Origin: Deltaproteobacteria bacterium
GTDB lineage: Bacteria > Desulfobacterota > Syntrophia > Syntrophales > Smithellaceae
DNA length: 37,746 bases
Direction: 5' to 3'
Assembly: GCA_019136325.1 (NCBI GenBank)
Contig: JAGVUJ010000154.1
Location: forward strand, 1 to 37,746
The notes below the pieces were generated by a model that did no database searches, had not been told where the DNA came from, and worked only from the letters and a program-made list of their open reading frames with translations. Made by a program: the position numbers and the translations under genes. This document shows, piece after piece, positions 8,461 to 16,978 of the stretch (positions are counted from its first letter, which is position 1; the number at the start of each line of letters is the position of its first letter).

Positions 8461-9279
8461 TTATTTGAAACTGTGCTCAATATCGGGGAAGTTGCTGCTC
8501 TTGACTTCCCCGATATAATTTTTTACCGCTTTCTTGATTTCGAGATTCAGGTTGGCATATTTTTTAACAAATTTTGGCGTAAAGCGGTCAGAAATACCCA
8601 GTAAATCATTAATGACCAGAACCTGTCCGTCACATTGAACACCGGCGCCGATACCGATAGTCGGAATGGAAAGACAACCGGTTACTTCAGCGGCAAGACC
8701 TTCCGGAACGCATTCCAGAACAACTGAAAAAGCGCCTGCTTCTTCCAGAATTTTGGCGTCTTCAATCATCTTTCGCGCGGCCTCTTCTTTTTTCCCCTGA
8801 ACTTTATAGCCGCCGAGTTGGTGAATGGATTGGGGAGTAAGGCCCAGGTGCGCCATTACCGGGATTCCCGCTGAGGTAATTTTTTTCACTGTTTCAGCGA
8901 CGTCTCTTCCTCCCTCCAGTTTAACCGCCTGGGCATTGGCTTCCTGAAGGAATCTTCCGGCATTCTGAACGGCGGCCTGTTCGGATACCTGATACGATAA
9001 GAAAGGCATGTCGGCGACAATCAACGCGTTATGAACGCCGCGCGAGACGGCTTTCGTATGATGCAGCATGTCCTCCATGGTGACGGGCAGTGTCGTGTCA
9101 TAACCCAGAACGACATTCCCCAGAGAATCGCCGATGAGAATCATGTCAATATTGCACTCATCCAGTATCAAAGCCATTGCGTAATCATAAGCGGTGAGCA
9201 TGGTGATTTTCTCTCCGTTGACTTTCATTTTTTTGATGTCCGCTGTTGTTTTCCGCGTTATTTTACTTTGCGTGCTCAT
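8461..9279 (-). CDS. panB: 3-methyl-2-oxobutanoate hydroxymethyltransferase (ketopantoate synthase)
   Basis: First committed enzyme of pantothenate synthesis: transfers a hydroxymethyl group from 5,10-methylene-THF to 2-oxoisovalerate. The metal and substrate residues are visible in [14 protein letters not shown] (about 47-60), [16 protein letters not shown] and VLECVP (catalytic Glu). The C-terminal FPDIEHSFK matches the usual PanB tail, and 272 residues is normal. Shine-Dalgarno AAAGGAG is at 9287-9293. The start overlaps the upstream dehydrogenase-like gene by four bases. The last codons also encode, on the other strand, a terminator stem for the convergent parvulin gene. Confidence 0.97.
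   Translation of the reverse strand: MSTQSKITRKTTADIKKMKVNGEKITMLTAYDYAMALILDECNIDMILIGDSLGNVVLGYDTTLPVTMEDMLHHTKAVSRGVHNALIVADMPFLSYQVSEQAAVQNAGRFLQEANAQAVKLEGGRDVAETVKKITSAGIPVMAHLGLTPQSIHQLGGYKVQGKKEEAARKMIEDAKILEEAGAFSVVLECVPEGLAAEVTGCLSIPTIGIGAGVQCDGQVLVINDLLGISDRFTPKFVKKYANLNLEIKKAVKNYIGEVKSSNFPDIEHSFK
8481..8524 (+). terminator. Rho-independent terminator of the parvulin gene, inside panB
   Basis: A perfect 12-bp stem TATCGGGGAAGT / ACTTCCCCGATA (8481-8492 and 8504-8515) with an 11-base loop is followed within three bases by TTTTTT (8519-8524). Only the plus strand has the T-run, so it serves the parvulin gene ending at 8433. It lies wholly within the panB coding end. Confidence 0.85.
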
Positions 9280-10175
9280 GATGGTTCTCCTTTCAAAAGC
9301 GCTTTGATTTTTTTTGCCTGCTCCGTGTCGAGGGTTCCTTTCTGTTTGGCGACTTCCACTGTTATGAAACCCAGAGCAGAATAGAGCGATGCATATTGGG
9401 GAAGATTTTTATGGATTGCCGTTATATGTTTTTTAATGGTTCCATAATCACCGCGGGCAATGGGGCCGGTGAGTGACAACACAGAACCTGATTTTTCAAT
9501 GTTTCTCAAACTTCCATAAACGAGAGGCAGATAGGCTTTTCGCGCATCTTTTTCTTTGATGCCTATGGCCCGGTAAATGGATTCCACGATGTTCATTAAC
9601 GACACCAGATAGTTGGACGCAAAACAAGCGGCGGCGTGATATAGCGGTTTCTGGTCGTCGGAAATAACAATGGGAATGCCGCCCAGTTTGCGAATAATTT
9701 TTTTTGCATGCGGGAGCGCTGTCTGATCCGCTGTCACCCCGAAACAACTGCCGGGAATATTTTTTATGGCCTGGTCAATGGAAGAAAAGCTCTGCAAAGG
9801 ATGAATGCTGGCAACGAAGGCCCCCGCTTTCTTTGCGGATGCAAGAAGGTCAAGTCCCCCTGCGCCGCTCATGTGAAACACATATTTTCCCGTGACGGAC
9901 GGTGCGGAGGCGATTTCCCGGCAGGCGCAGGCAATATGATCATCCGGGGTTGTAATCAGAATACAATCGGCGTGTTGAACAGCCTCCGAAATCGTTTTGA
10001 ACGGTTTCCCTCCGGTATAGGAAACAGCTCTTTTAAGGGCGGTCGAAGATTTGTCGCAGATCGAAACGACGTTGTAACCGGATTTTTTCAACAGAGAACC
10101 TATCGCGGTGCCGACCATACCCGTGCCGATGATGGCAAAGTTATTTAAAATTTTTTTCTTCATGTGATCACGCAT
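9276..10175 (-). CDS. Rossmann-like / DUF2520 dehydrogenase-like protein, coupled to panB
   Basis: A 299-residue soluble protein with an N-terminal dinucleotide-binding fold ([17 protein letters not shown], GxGxxG near residues 16-24) and a C-terminal helical DUF2520 domain containing IHPLQSFSS and [14 protein letters not shown]. The fold resembles ketopantoate and pyrroline-carboxylate reductases. Its stop overlaps the panB start by four bases, so the two are co-translated. Ketopantoate reduction is the step after PanB, which makes a reductase role attractive, and non-PanE ketopantoate reductases of related architecture have been described (PanG type); this assignment is inference. The start may be 10175 or an ATG at 10163; neither has a good Shine-Dalgarno. 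Confidence 0.85.
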   Translation of the reverse strand: MRDHMKKKILNNFAIIGTGMVGTAIGSLLKKSGYNVVSICDKSSTALKRAVSYTGGKPFKTISEAVQHADCILITTPDDHIACACREIASAPSVTGKYVFHMSGAGGLDLLASAKKAGAFVASIHPLQSFSSIDQAIKNIPGSCFGVTADQTALPHAKKIIRKLGGIPIVISDDQKPLYHAAACFASNYLVSLMNIVESIYRAIGIKEKDARKAYLPLVYGSLRNIEKSGSVLSLTGPIARGDYGTIKKHITAIHKNLPQYASLYSALGFITVEVAKQKGTLDTEQAKKIKALLKGEPS

Positions 10176-10218
10176 CGCTGTGCTTCTGATTCACTGAAAC
10201 ATTATTCCGGCCTGCGGC

Positions 10219-10281
10219 GGGATTGTTCGACTTGCGACTCAAATATCGCTCCGCTCATTTTTGTCGATATTCCACAATCCC
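10219..10281. repeat. Nested inverted repeats in the gap upstream of the panB operon
   Basis: GGGATTGT (10219-10226) is inverted at 10274-10281, and inside it AATATCG (10242-10248) is inverted at 10265-10271. The sequence between and after is rich in CGCT/GCTC words. No coding frame is convincing. It lies about 45 bases upstream of the minus-strand gene start at 10175 and could be a leader structure or a dispersed element. Confidence 0.4.
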
Positions 10282-10334
10282 CATTCGCTACGCTCAGGGG
10301 ATAATGCGCTCTGAGACTATAGTCAAGGCTCATT

Positions 10335-10365
10335 AAAAAAGGCCTTCCGCATAGAGGAAGACCTT
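10335..10365 (-). terminator. Rho-independent terminator on the minus strand
   Basis: On the minus strand the stem AAGGTCTTCC / GGAAGGCCTT (one G-U pair) with a short loop runs into TTTTTT. No minus-strand protein gene lies upstream, so it most likely ends a non-coding transcript, the candidate RNA at 10340-10569. Confidence 0.7.
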
Positions 10366-10569
10366 AGTTCGACATTTATGTTACCGTCTCAGTCGAGTCA
10401 AAAGATCCAAGCGGTTTCAATAGATTTTTAACACCGACCGGGAACATAGTCAAATACTTTTTCCAAGGTTATCCGAGATACCCTCAGCTTTGATCATATC
10501 TCTGTTGTCCTTCAAATAAAGGATACCAATATATCGGGATTGAAAAATTCGACTAGAAACATGCATTGC
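10340..10569 (-). ncRNA. Candidate structured non-coding RNA (family unknown, 6S-sized)
   Basis: This stretch has no credible reading frame but several RNA-like signals on the minus strand. A closing stem joins UAGUCGA (10555-10549) to UCGAACUA (10372-10365) with one bulged base, enclosing about 190 nt. Internal stems include UCCUU/AAGGA, GAGAUA/UAUCUC and GGU-AUCC/GGAU-A-ACC. A rho-independent terminator follows at once (10335-10365). A possible promoter is TTGGAC with TATAAA (10576-10581) 18 bases apart. The size and closed rod shape recall 6S RNA, but I cannot match conserved bases. It could alternatively be an attenuating leader of the DUF2520-panB operon, which starts 160 bases downstream. 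Confidence 0.42.
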
Positions 10570-10702
10570 GCTATGTTTATAAATGTTTATTCTCATTACG
10601 TCCAACAAATTTCAGCGCGTTGCGCTTCTGAAATTCGGGACTCATCATAAGAAAGAAACTTGTGTTTATTAAAACACTTGGATATAGAGAGACGAGTGAT
10701 CC

Positions 10703-11347
10703 ATGAAGAAAATAGACCTGATAATATTTGATTTGGACGGTACGCTTGCTTCCACGGGCGATGATCTGGTCCAAGGTGTTAATTATACGTTAAAGACCCT
10801 TCTGCTGCCGGCAAAGAGTAAACGGGAAATTATCAGTTTCGTCGGCGATGGGATGAGCAGGTTAATGGAGAGAGCGTTGGGGCAGGATCATGCCGGACGT
10901 CATAGCGCAGCGATGCAAATCTTTACGGACTATTATGGTCAGCATCTGCTGGATAACACGGTTCTTTACCCTCACGTGGAAGAGGTTCTGATGCATTTTG
11001 AACATACAAAAAAAATCATCCTCACCAATAAACGCTATACATTTGCGTCCATAATCGTCCGCGGATTGAAGATAGAAAAATATTTTACCGAAATAATCGG
11101 AGCCGATTCTACGCCGTTTTTGAAACCGGATCGACGTATCATAGATTATGTTCTGGAGAAGAATATCGCGGCGAGAGAAAAGACGCTGATGGTCGGAGAT
11201 GGTGTTAATGATATTGCGGTCGCCAAAAATTCAGGGATACTCAGTTGTGCGCTGTTGAACGGATTGGGCAACCGCAATGATCTGCTCCAGTTGAATGCAG
11301 ATTATTACTGCGAGGATATTGGGGAAATCAACTCACTGTTTCATTAG
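10703..11347 (+). CDS. HAD family hydrolase, phosphoglycolate-phosphatase-like
   Basis: Cytosolic phosphatase of 214 residues in HAD subfamily IA. Motif I IFDLDGTLAST is at residues 7-17 with the nucleophile Asp, motif II is ILTNKR, motif III lysine lies in PFLKPDRR and motif IV is VGDGVNDIAVA. A helical cap lies between motifs I and II. The closest named relatives are Gph phosphoglycolate phosphatases, but substrate assignments within HADs are unreliable. A weak GAGAGACGAG purine run precedes the ATG. A 16-base palindrome (GTGTTTATTAAAACAC) sits about 25 bases upstream. tilS follows after 19 bases, so co-transcription is likely. Confidence 0.9.
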   Translation: MKKIDLIIFDLDGTLASTGDDLVQGVNYTLKTLLLPAKSKREIISFVGDGMSRLMERALGQDHAGRHSAAMQIFTDYYGQHLLDNTVLYPHVEEVLMHFEHTKKIILTNKRYTFASIIVRGLKIEKYFTEIIGADSTPFLKPDRRIIDYVLEKNIAAREKTLMVGDGVNDIAVAKNSGILSCALLNGLGNRNDLLQLNADYYCEDIGEINSLFH

Positions 11348-11366
11348 AGAAATTCGTTGAATCGCT

Positions 11367-12755
11367 ATGATTAAAAAAATTCAACAAACCATAGAAAAAT
11401 ACAATCTGCTGAACAAGGGAGAAAGCGTCGTGGTTGCGCTTTCCGGCGGGCCGGATTCCACCGCTTTACTAACGGTGCTTTGCTCAATAGCCGGGAAAAT
11501 GGATTTGAAACTGATTATTGCGCATTTCAATCATGGGTTGAGAGGAAGGGAATCCGATGCGGATGAGCGATATTGCCGCGAACTGGCTGAGAAATCGGGG
11601 CTGATTTTTTGCCCGGGGAAATTGGATAAAAAAGCTGATACAAAAGGTATTTCGCCGGAAGATTTTTATCGTCGTCAGAGATATGAATTCCTTAATAGAA
11701 CAGCTGAAAAATACAAAGCGCAAAAAATAGCGTTGGGCCATAATTTAAATGATCAGGCCGAAACCGTATTGTTGAATCTTCTGCGTGGCAGCGGGTTGGA
11801 AGGGTTGAAAGGTTTTCGTCCCATGCGGGATGACCGGATCATCCGCCCTTTAATTGAAACATCGAGACAGGAAATAATTTCTTTTCTGGACGCATCGCAA
11901 ATCGCCTATCGTCAGGACCGTTCCAATAAAGACAATAAGCATCTGCGTAATAAAATAAGGAACGAATTAATTCCGCATTTAAAAAAAGAATACAATCCCA
12001 GAATTGATGAAAATCTGGCGCAGATGGCTCAAATATTACGGGTCGAAGATGATTTTATAAAACGGCACGTAACCGGCGCCCTAAAGAAATCTGTCCTGCA
12101 AAAAGATTCCAGTAGCCTTTCTTTGAAAGTCAATACGGTAAGGCAATTGCCTGATGCCCTCCGGTGGAGATTGTTGAAAACAATTATGGAGGATTTGACT
12201 CCTTTGAAAAACGGCATATCGTATGCCCATGTCAGGTCTGTCGATGATTTGGTGCAAAAAAGTGAATCGGGGAGAAAAGCGACGCTTCCATCAAAAATCA
12301 GGGCACGACGCGAATACGATAAGTTAATCCTGGAGAAAAAGAAAACCGGTAAAAAGCCGGTTCAATATGAGTATGTTCTGAATATTCCAGGCTCTGTTTA
12401 TATCAAAGAAAGAAATATGACCGTAAAAGGGAAGTTCTCCAAAAGGGGAAACAGCCGCATCAAAAACCGGGAGAATACAGTTTATCTTGATGGGGATATG
12501 ATCAAACCGCCATTGATCGTCAGGAACAGACGGGACGGCGACTGGTTTCAACCGTTGGGCATGGCCGGACGTCAAAAGATAAAAAAATATTTTATTGACC
12601 ATAAAATCGCTGCACCGCGTAGAGATGAAATAATGCTACTGGTGGATGGTCATTCGGTAATATATATAGAAAATATGCATTTGAATGATCGGGTAAAGAT
12701 TTCAGCGAAAACAAAAAAAGTGCTGGAATTGCAGATAAGTGCTTTAGATCAGTAA
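11367..12755 (+). CDS. tilS: tRNA(Ile)-lysidine synthase
   Basis: Attaches lysine to cytidine 34 of the tRNA(Ile) that reads AUA, an essential step. The N-terminal PP-loop ATPase motif SGGPDS is at residues 26-31. HFNHGLRGRESDADE, LGHNLNDQAETVLLNLLRGSG and RPLIETSRQEI are the classic TilS blocks. The C-terminal domain with VRNRRDGDWFQPLGM and KIKKYFIDHKI is present, so at 462 residues this is a full-length enzyme. It lies 19 bases after the HAD gene and is followed by an AT-rich gap holding a palindromic element. Confidence 0.96.
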   Translation: MIKKIQQTIEKYNLLNKGESVVVALSGGPDSTALLTVLCSIAGKMDLKLIIAHFNHGLRGRESDADERYCRELAEKSGLIFCPGKLDKKADTKGISPEDFYRRQRYEFLNRTAEKYKAQKIALGHNLNDQAETVLLNLLRGSGLEGLKGFRPMRDDRIIRPLIETSRQEIISFLDASQIAYRQDRSNKDNKHLRNKIRNELIPHLKKEYNPRIDENLAQMAQILRVEDDFIKRHVTGALKKSVLQKDSSSLSLKVNTVRQLPDALRWRLLKTIMEDLTPLKNGISYAHVRSVDDLVQKSESGRKATLPSKIRARREYDKLILEKKKTGKKPVQYEYVLNIPGSVYIKERNMTVKGKFSKRGNSRIKNRENTVYLDGDMIKPPLIVRNRRDGDWFQPLGMAGRQKIKKYFIDHKIAAPRRDEIMLLVDGHSVIYIENMHLNDRVKISAKTKKVLELQISALDQ

Positions 12756-12835
12756 AAAATCGCAAAGAATAAATCTCTTTTATTTTAATAGAAAATATTT
12801 GAGTTATATCTAATATTATTATAAAGATTATTCAT

Positions 12836-12946
12836 GTTCGCTTTCTGTTGCTGACTCTATTGGCTGCGTTGCCTGGCGTCCTTAACGTATGATTAATACG
12901 CCTGCAGAGCTTAGCGTTGCCGTCAGGTCATCCTTTGAAATCGAAC
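12836..12946. repeat. Palindromic intergenic element between tilS and ftsH
   Basis: Outer arms GTTCGCTTTC (12836-12845) and GAAATCGAAC (12937-12946) are inverted with one mismatch. The core holds CGTAT-GATTA-ATACGCC and CGTTGC words on both sides. The same plan (outer arms, CGTTGC, a central TACGCC) recurs at 36767-36888, so this may be a dispersed family. A perfect TATAAT follows at 12954-12959 and could be the ftsH -10, though no good -35 is visible. The rest of the 12756-12990 gap is AT-rich with no gene. Confidence 0.5.
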
Positions 12947-12990
12947 GGGATATTATAATGAATCATCATTGACATTTAAGGAGAAAGATA

Positions 12991-14814
12991 TTGAATCAGT
13001 TCCAAAAAAATATAGCTCTTGTCCTGACGGTCTTACTCGTTTTTCTGCTTGTCTGGCAGCTTTACAATCAGCCCAAAACGGGAACCAAAGAAATCATTTA
13101 CAGCGATATGATCACCTTGTTGGAAAAGGGAGATATCAGCGAGGTGACGATTCAGGGTGATAATATTAACGGCAAACTGAAAAACAACAGTCTTTTTAAA
13201 TCGTTTGCTCCCAAAGATGATAAACTGGTTGAGAAATTCAGAGAGAAGGGAGTCAAGATTACCGCCAAGCCGGTTGAAGAATCCGCCTGGCTGACCATTT
13301 TGATTTCGTGGGCACCGATGATTTTGCTCATCGGCATCTGGATATTTTTCATGCGTCAGATGCAGGCCGGCGGCGGAAAGGCAATGGCTTTTGGAAAAAG
13401 CAAAGCGCGTCTGATTACCGACAAATCCAAACGAGTAACGTTTGCCGATGTTGCCGGTATTGATGAGGCTAAATCCGAACTGGAAGAGGTGATCGATTTT
13501 CTCAGAGATCCCAAGAAATACACTAAACTGGGCGGGCGGATTCCCAAAGGACTTTTGCTGGTGGGTCCTCCGGGAACGGGGAAAACACTCCTGGCCCGGG
13601 CTATCGCCGGAGAGGCGGACGTGCCTTTCCTGACCATCAGCGGTTCTGATTTCGTGGAAATGTTTGTTGGTGTTGGCGCTTCGCGTGTTCGCGACCTCTT
13701 CAGCCAGGCTAAAAAGAATGCCCCCTGCATTATTTTCATTGATGAAATCGACGCGGTCGGACGTCACAGAGGCGCCGGTCTGGGCGGAGGTCACGATGAA
13801 AGAGAGCAGACACTCAACCAACTGCTGGTGGAAATGGACGGATTCGAATCCAACGAGGGAGTGATTCTCATTTCCGCGACCAACCGTCCCGATGTTCTCG
13901 ATCCGGCTCTTTTACGGCCGGGACGTTTTGACCGGCAGGTTGTCGTACCCTTGCCCGATGTCAAGGGCCGGGAAAAAATATTTGAGGTTCATGCGCGCAA
14001 AACTCCCATAGCGGAAGATGTGGATTTTGCTGTTCTGGCGAGAGGAACGCCCGGAACTTCCGGAGCCGATATTGAAAATCTGATTAATGAAGCGGTGCTC
14101 AATGCGGCGCGGGCAAATAAAGAAAAGGTTAATATGATCGATTTTGAATTTGCCAAGGATAAAATTCTCATGGGTTCGGAAAGAAAAAGTATGGTGATCA
14201 GCGATGAAGAAAAGCGCAATACGTCGTATCATGAAGTAGGACATACGCTGGTGGCTCGTTTGATTCCCGGAACGGACCCCATTCATAAAGTAACCATCAT
14301 TCCCCGCGGTAGAGCTTTGGGTCTGACCCAGCAGTTGCCGATTGATGAAAAACATACATATCCCAGAAAGTATCTGGAAAACAACATTTCTATCCTCTTG
14401 GGAGGCCGGGCTGCTGAAGAGCTGGTTCTTCATGATTTTACCACCGGAGCCGGTAACGACATCGAACGAGCCACGAATCTGGCCAGAAAGATGGTTTGTG
14501 AGTGGGGTATGAGTGAAAAAATGGGACCGCTGAGTTATGGCAAGAAAGAGGAACAGATCTTTTTGGGCAGAGAATTTGCAACGCATAAGGATTACAGTGA
14601 GGAAACGGCAAAGAATATTGATGCCGAAGTGATTTCAATTGTGACGCGCAACTATGAAAAAGCGAAAAAACTTCTCACCGATCATATGGATGTTCTCCAT
14701 AAGATAGCGGGAGAGCTTCTGGAAAAAGAAGTTTTAAGCGGCCCCGAAATAGATGCCATGATTGGCGACGCATTGCCCAAGGCTCACAGGAGTGATTCGC
14801 AAGCTTCAACCTGA
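12991..14814 (+). CDS. ftsH: ATP-dependent zinc metalloprotease FtsH
   Basis: Membrane-anchored AAA+ protease that degrades damaged membrane proteins and short-lived regulators. Two transmembrane helices (about 8-25 and 100-121) flank a periplasmic region. The AAA domain has Walker A GPPGTGKT near 191-198, Walker [10 protein letters not shown], the pore motif MFVGVG and the second region of homology [19 protein letters not shown]. The zinc site HEVGH is at 414-418, with the third ligand in [10 protein letters not shown]. Length 607 is normal. The start is TTG at 12991, set by AAGGAGA ten bases upstream and by the usual MNxFxKN N-terminus. folP follows after 62 bases, an arrangement common in this group. 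Confidence 0.97.
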   Translation: MNQFQKNIALVLTVLLVFLLVWQLYNQPKTGTKEIIYSDMITLLEKGDISEVTIQGDNINGKLKNNSLFKSFAPKDDKLVEKFREKGVKITAKPVEESAWLTILISWAPMILLIGIWIFFMRQMQAGGGKAMAFGKSKARLITDKSKRVTFADVAGIDEAKSELEEVIDFLRDPKKYTKLGGRIPKGLLLVGPPGTGKTLLARAIAGEADVPFLTISGSDFVEMFVGVGASRVRDLFSQAKKNAPCIIFIDEIDAVGRHRGAGLGGGHDEREQTLNQLLVEMDGFESNEGVILISATNRPDVLDPALLRPGRFDRQVVVPLPDVKGREKIFEVHARKTPIAEDVDFAVLARGTPGTSGADIENLINEAVLNAARANKEKVNMIDFEFAKDKILMGSERKSMVISDEEKRNTSYHEVGHTLVARLIPGTDPIHKVTIIPRGRALGLTQQLPIDEKHTYPRKYLENNISILLGGRAAEELVLHDFTTGAGNDIERATNLARKMVCEWGMSEKMGPLSYGKKEEQIFLGREFATHKDYSEETAKNIDAEVISIVTRNYEKAKKLLTDHMDVLHKIAGELLEKEVLSGPEIDAMIGDALPKAHRSDSQAST

Positions 14815-14876
14815 TCAAGTTACCGTTTAATCTGTGTCCTCAGAATAACAGAAATCTATATGTTTGGTGATTCCCG

Positions 14877-16085
14877 GTGAGAATAGTCGATATACGGAAC
14901 AGGGAAGAGGCTGTTGAGATATTAAAAAGAATAGACGTTGATCCTTACGGTATCGGCGCGATGGCGCCCAAAGCGGTCAATATCAATATTTTGCTGAAAG
15001 AACAGCCGTGTAAAATCGCCAATATCCTGAAACAGGAAATGCTGTCTCTTGGCGGCGATGCGGCTGTCGCCAGAGGAAGCGTTGCCTGCAGTGTTAAAAC
15101 CACGGATGTTTTAATCATGGGTACGATTAAACAGATAATCACACTGGCGGGAAAAATCAGCAAACAACCTTTCGGTCTGAGTCTTATCGCCCATGATATA
15201 TTGGAAACAATAAAGAATACCGGTCTGGAAAGATTTGTCTGGAAAACATCCAGACGTAAAATAATACTGGGTGAACAAACCAGAATTATGGGAATTTTAA
15301 ATGTGACTCCCGATTCTTTTTCCGATGGCGGCATTTTTTTCACGACGGAAAAGGCCGTTGAACGCGGAGTGCAAATGGCGGAGGAGGGGGCGGATATGAT
15401 TGATATCGGCGGAGAATCGACACGTCCCGGCTCAGATTCCGTGCCGGTTCATGTTGAGCTTAAAAGAGTGATTCCTGTCATCAAAACTTTAGTGAAAAAA
15501 GTCAAAATACCATTGTCGATTGACACAAAAAAAGCGCGCGTTGCCCAAGAGGCCGTTGATGCCGGCGCTGAAATCATCAATGACATAAGCGCGCTGAACG
15601 CCGACAAAAAGATGGCGTGGACGGCCGCGCAAACAAAAGCGGCTCTCGTGCTGATGCACATGCGGGGGAATCCAGCCAATATGCAGAAGGGTCATCTCGG
15701 GTATGATGATTTGATGGGAGAAATCACGGATTATTTAAGAGTCAGCATGCAAAAAGCGATGAAAGCCGGAGTCGAAAAGGATTCTGTGGCGGTTGATCCG
15801 GGCATAGGTTTCGGAAAGACGTTTTCCGACAATCATAGGATCATCCGTAACCTTGCGGAGTTGAAAACCCTGGGAATGCCGATACTGATCGGCACGTCAC
15901 GGAAATCCTTTATCGGTCAAATAACCGGTGATGCGCCGTCGGAAAGAATAGAGGGGACTGCAGCATCTGTCGTGGCGGCAATCCTGAAAGGATGTCATGT
16001 TATCCGGGTCCATGATGTGGCGGTGATGAAAAAAGTTGCCGCAGTCACCGACGCCATTTTACATGCCCGGCAGGTGACGGAATGA
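14877..16085 (+). CDS. folP: Dihydropteroate synthase with long N-terminal extension
   Basis: Condenses p-aminobenzoate with dihydropterin pyrophosphate in folate synthesis. The TIM-barrel domain begins near residue 138 and shows MGILNVTPDSFSDGG, IDIGGESTRPGSD, SIDTKKA, MHMRGNPANMQ, VDPGIGFGKT and GTSRKSFIG. About 130 residues precede it; the same extension occurs in other deltaproteobacterial and some archaeal FolP-like proteins and its role is not known to me. Translation begins at GTG 14877. The stop overlaps the acpS start by four bases, so they are co-translated. Confidence 0.95.
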   Translation: MRIVDIRNREEAVEILKRIDVDPYGIGAMAPKAVNINILLKEQPCKIANILKQEMLSLGGDAAVARGSVACSVKTTDVLIMGTIKQIITLAGKISKQPFGLSLIAHDILETIKNTGLERFVWKTSRRKIILGEQTRIMGILNVTPDSFSDGGIFFTTEKAVERGVQMAEEGADMIDIGGESTRPGSDSVPVHVELKRVIPVIKTLVKKVKIPLSIDTKKARVAQEAVDAGAEIINDISALNADKKMAWTAAQTKAALVLMHMRGNPANMQKGHLGYDDLMGEITDYLRVSMQKAMKAGVEKDSVAVDPGIGFGKTFSDNHRIIRNLAELKTLGMPILIGTSRKSFIGQITGDAPSERIEGTAASVVAAILKGCHVIRVHDVAVMKKVAAVTDAILHARQVTE

Positions 16086-16465
16086 TTTGCGGTGTGGGAA
16101 TAGACCTTGTCGAAAACAGGCGTATGGAAAAAATCATTGAAAAATGGGGTGGCAAATTTATAAGCAGGTTTTTTTCCGATGAAGAAATGGAATATTGCGG
16201 TAAACACGCACATCCGGTTCCTCATTACAGCGCCAGGTTTGCGGCCAAGGAATCTTTCCTGAAGGCGCTGGGCATTGGTTTGGGAATGGGCGTCAAGTTA
16301 AGTGATATTTCCGTGGCGAATGATCAAAACGGGAAACCTTTCCTTAATCTGTCCGGAGAAGCAGAATCGTATATCCGGGAAAGAGAGATTACACACGTTC
16401 ACTTGAGCCTGACGCATACAAAGCATTATGCATCGGCCATTGTTTTACTGGAAAATAAGAATTAG
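16082..16465 (+). CDS. acpS: Holo-[acyl-carrier-protein] synthase
   Basis: Transfers phosphopantetheine from CoA to the serine of acyl carrier protein, activating fatty-acid synthesis. At 127 residues it is the normal size. The Mg-binding GVGIDLVENRRM (residues 4-15) and RFAAKESFLKALG (48-60) blocks are intact, and the C-terminal HVHLSLTHTKHYASAIV is typical. It overlaps folP by four bases (ATGA) and lies 22 bases before tsaE. The NAD(P)H-hydrate epimerase often found between acpS and tsaE is absent here. Confidence 0.96.
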   Translation: MICGVGIDLVENRRMEKIIEKWGGKFISRFFSDEEMEYCGKHAHPVPHYSARFAAKESFLKALGIGLGMGVKLSDISVANDQNGKPFLNLSGEAESYIREREITHVHLSLTHTKHYASAIVLLENKN

Positions 16466-16487
16466 CAATCGACACAATGAATGTTTT

Positions 16488-16976
16488 ATGAATCAAAATA
16501 ACGCGAAGGTAGAGATAATATCCGTCAGCAGTCAAAACACAAGTGAAATAGGACGGTCTGTCGGCGAAAAACTCCACCAGGGGGATGTCCTGGCTTTATC
16601 GGGAGAGCTGGGATCGGGCAAAACCTGTTTTACCGGGGGATTAGCCCGCGGCCTGGGAGTGGAAGAAAAATATCGGATTACCAGTCCAACCTTTACATTG
16701 ATTAATGAATACCCGGCGCGTTATAAACTTTATCATTTTGATGTTTACCGGATAAAAGGTTATCCGGAATTGGATGAGTTAGGCTGCGAAGAATATCTGG
16801 GAATAGAAGGCGTTGTGGTGATAGAATGGGCGGAAAAAATAGCTAAGATACTGCCGACGAAAACGATTTTTATCACATTCGAATACGTTGATGAAAATAA
16901 AAGGAAAATGATTATCGAAGCGCCGGCAGACAGATTGCAGGCATTGGTCAAGGACATAAAAACGGAGGGTGTTTAG
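16488..16976 (+). CDS. tsaE: tRNA threonylcarbamoyladenosine biosynthesis ATPase TsaE
   Basis: ATPase partner of TsaB and TsaD in making t6A at position 37 of ANN-reading tRNAs. Walker A is [10 protein letters not shown] near residues 37-46, and [17 protein letters not shown] and VIEWAEK are the family signatures. I place the start at ATG 16488 (162 residues) because the domain begins just after it; the frame runs open upstream only by overlapping acpS. The gene lies 2 bases before lysC, whose Shine-Dalgarno is inside the tsaE end. Confidence 0.94.
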   Translation: MNQNNAKVEIISVSSQNTSEIGRSVGEKLHQGDVLALSGELGSGKTCFTGGLARGLGVEEKYRITSPTFTLINEYPARYKLYHFDVYRIKGYPELDELGCEEYLGIEGVVVIEWAEKIAKILPTKTIFITFEYVDENKRKMIIEAPADRLQALVKDIKTEGV

Positions 16977-16978
16977 AT

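Noticed and set aside
10176..10330. Possible pseudogene or small gene in the gap
   Set aside because: All frames are broken by stops and show no protein similarity I recognise; inverted repeats explain the sequence better.
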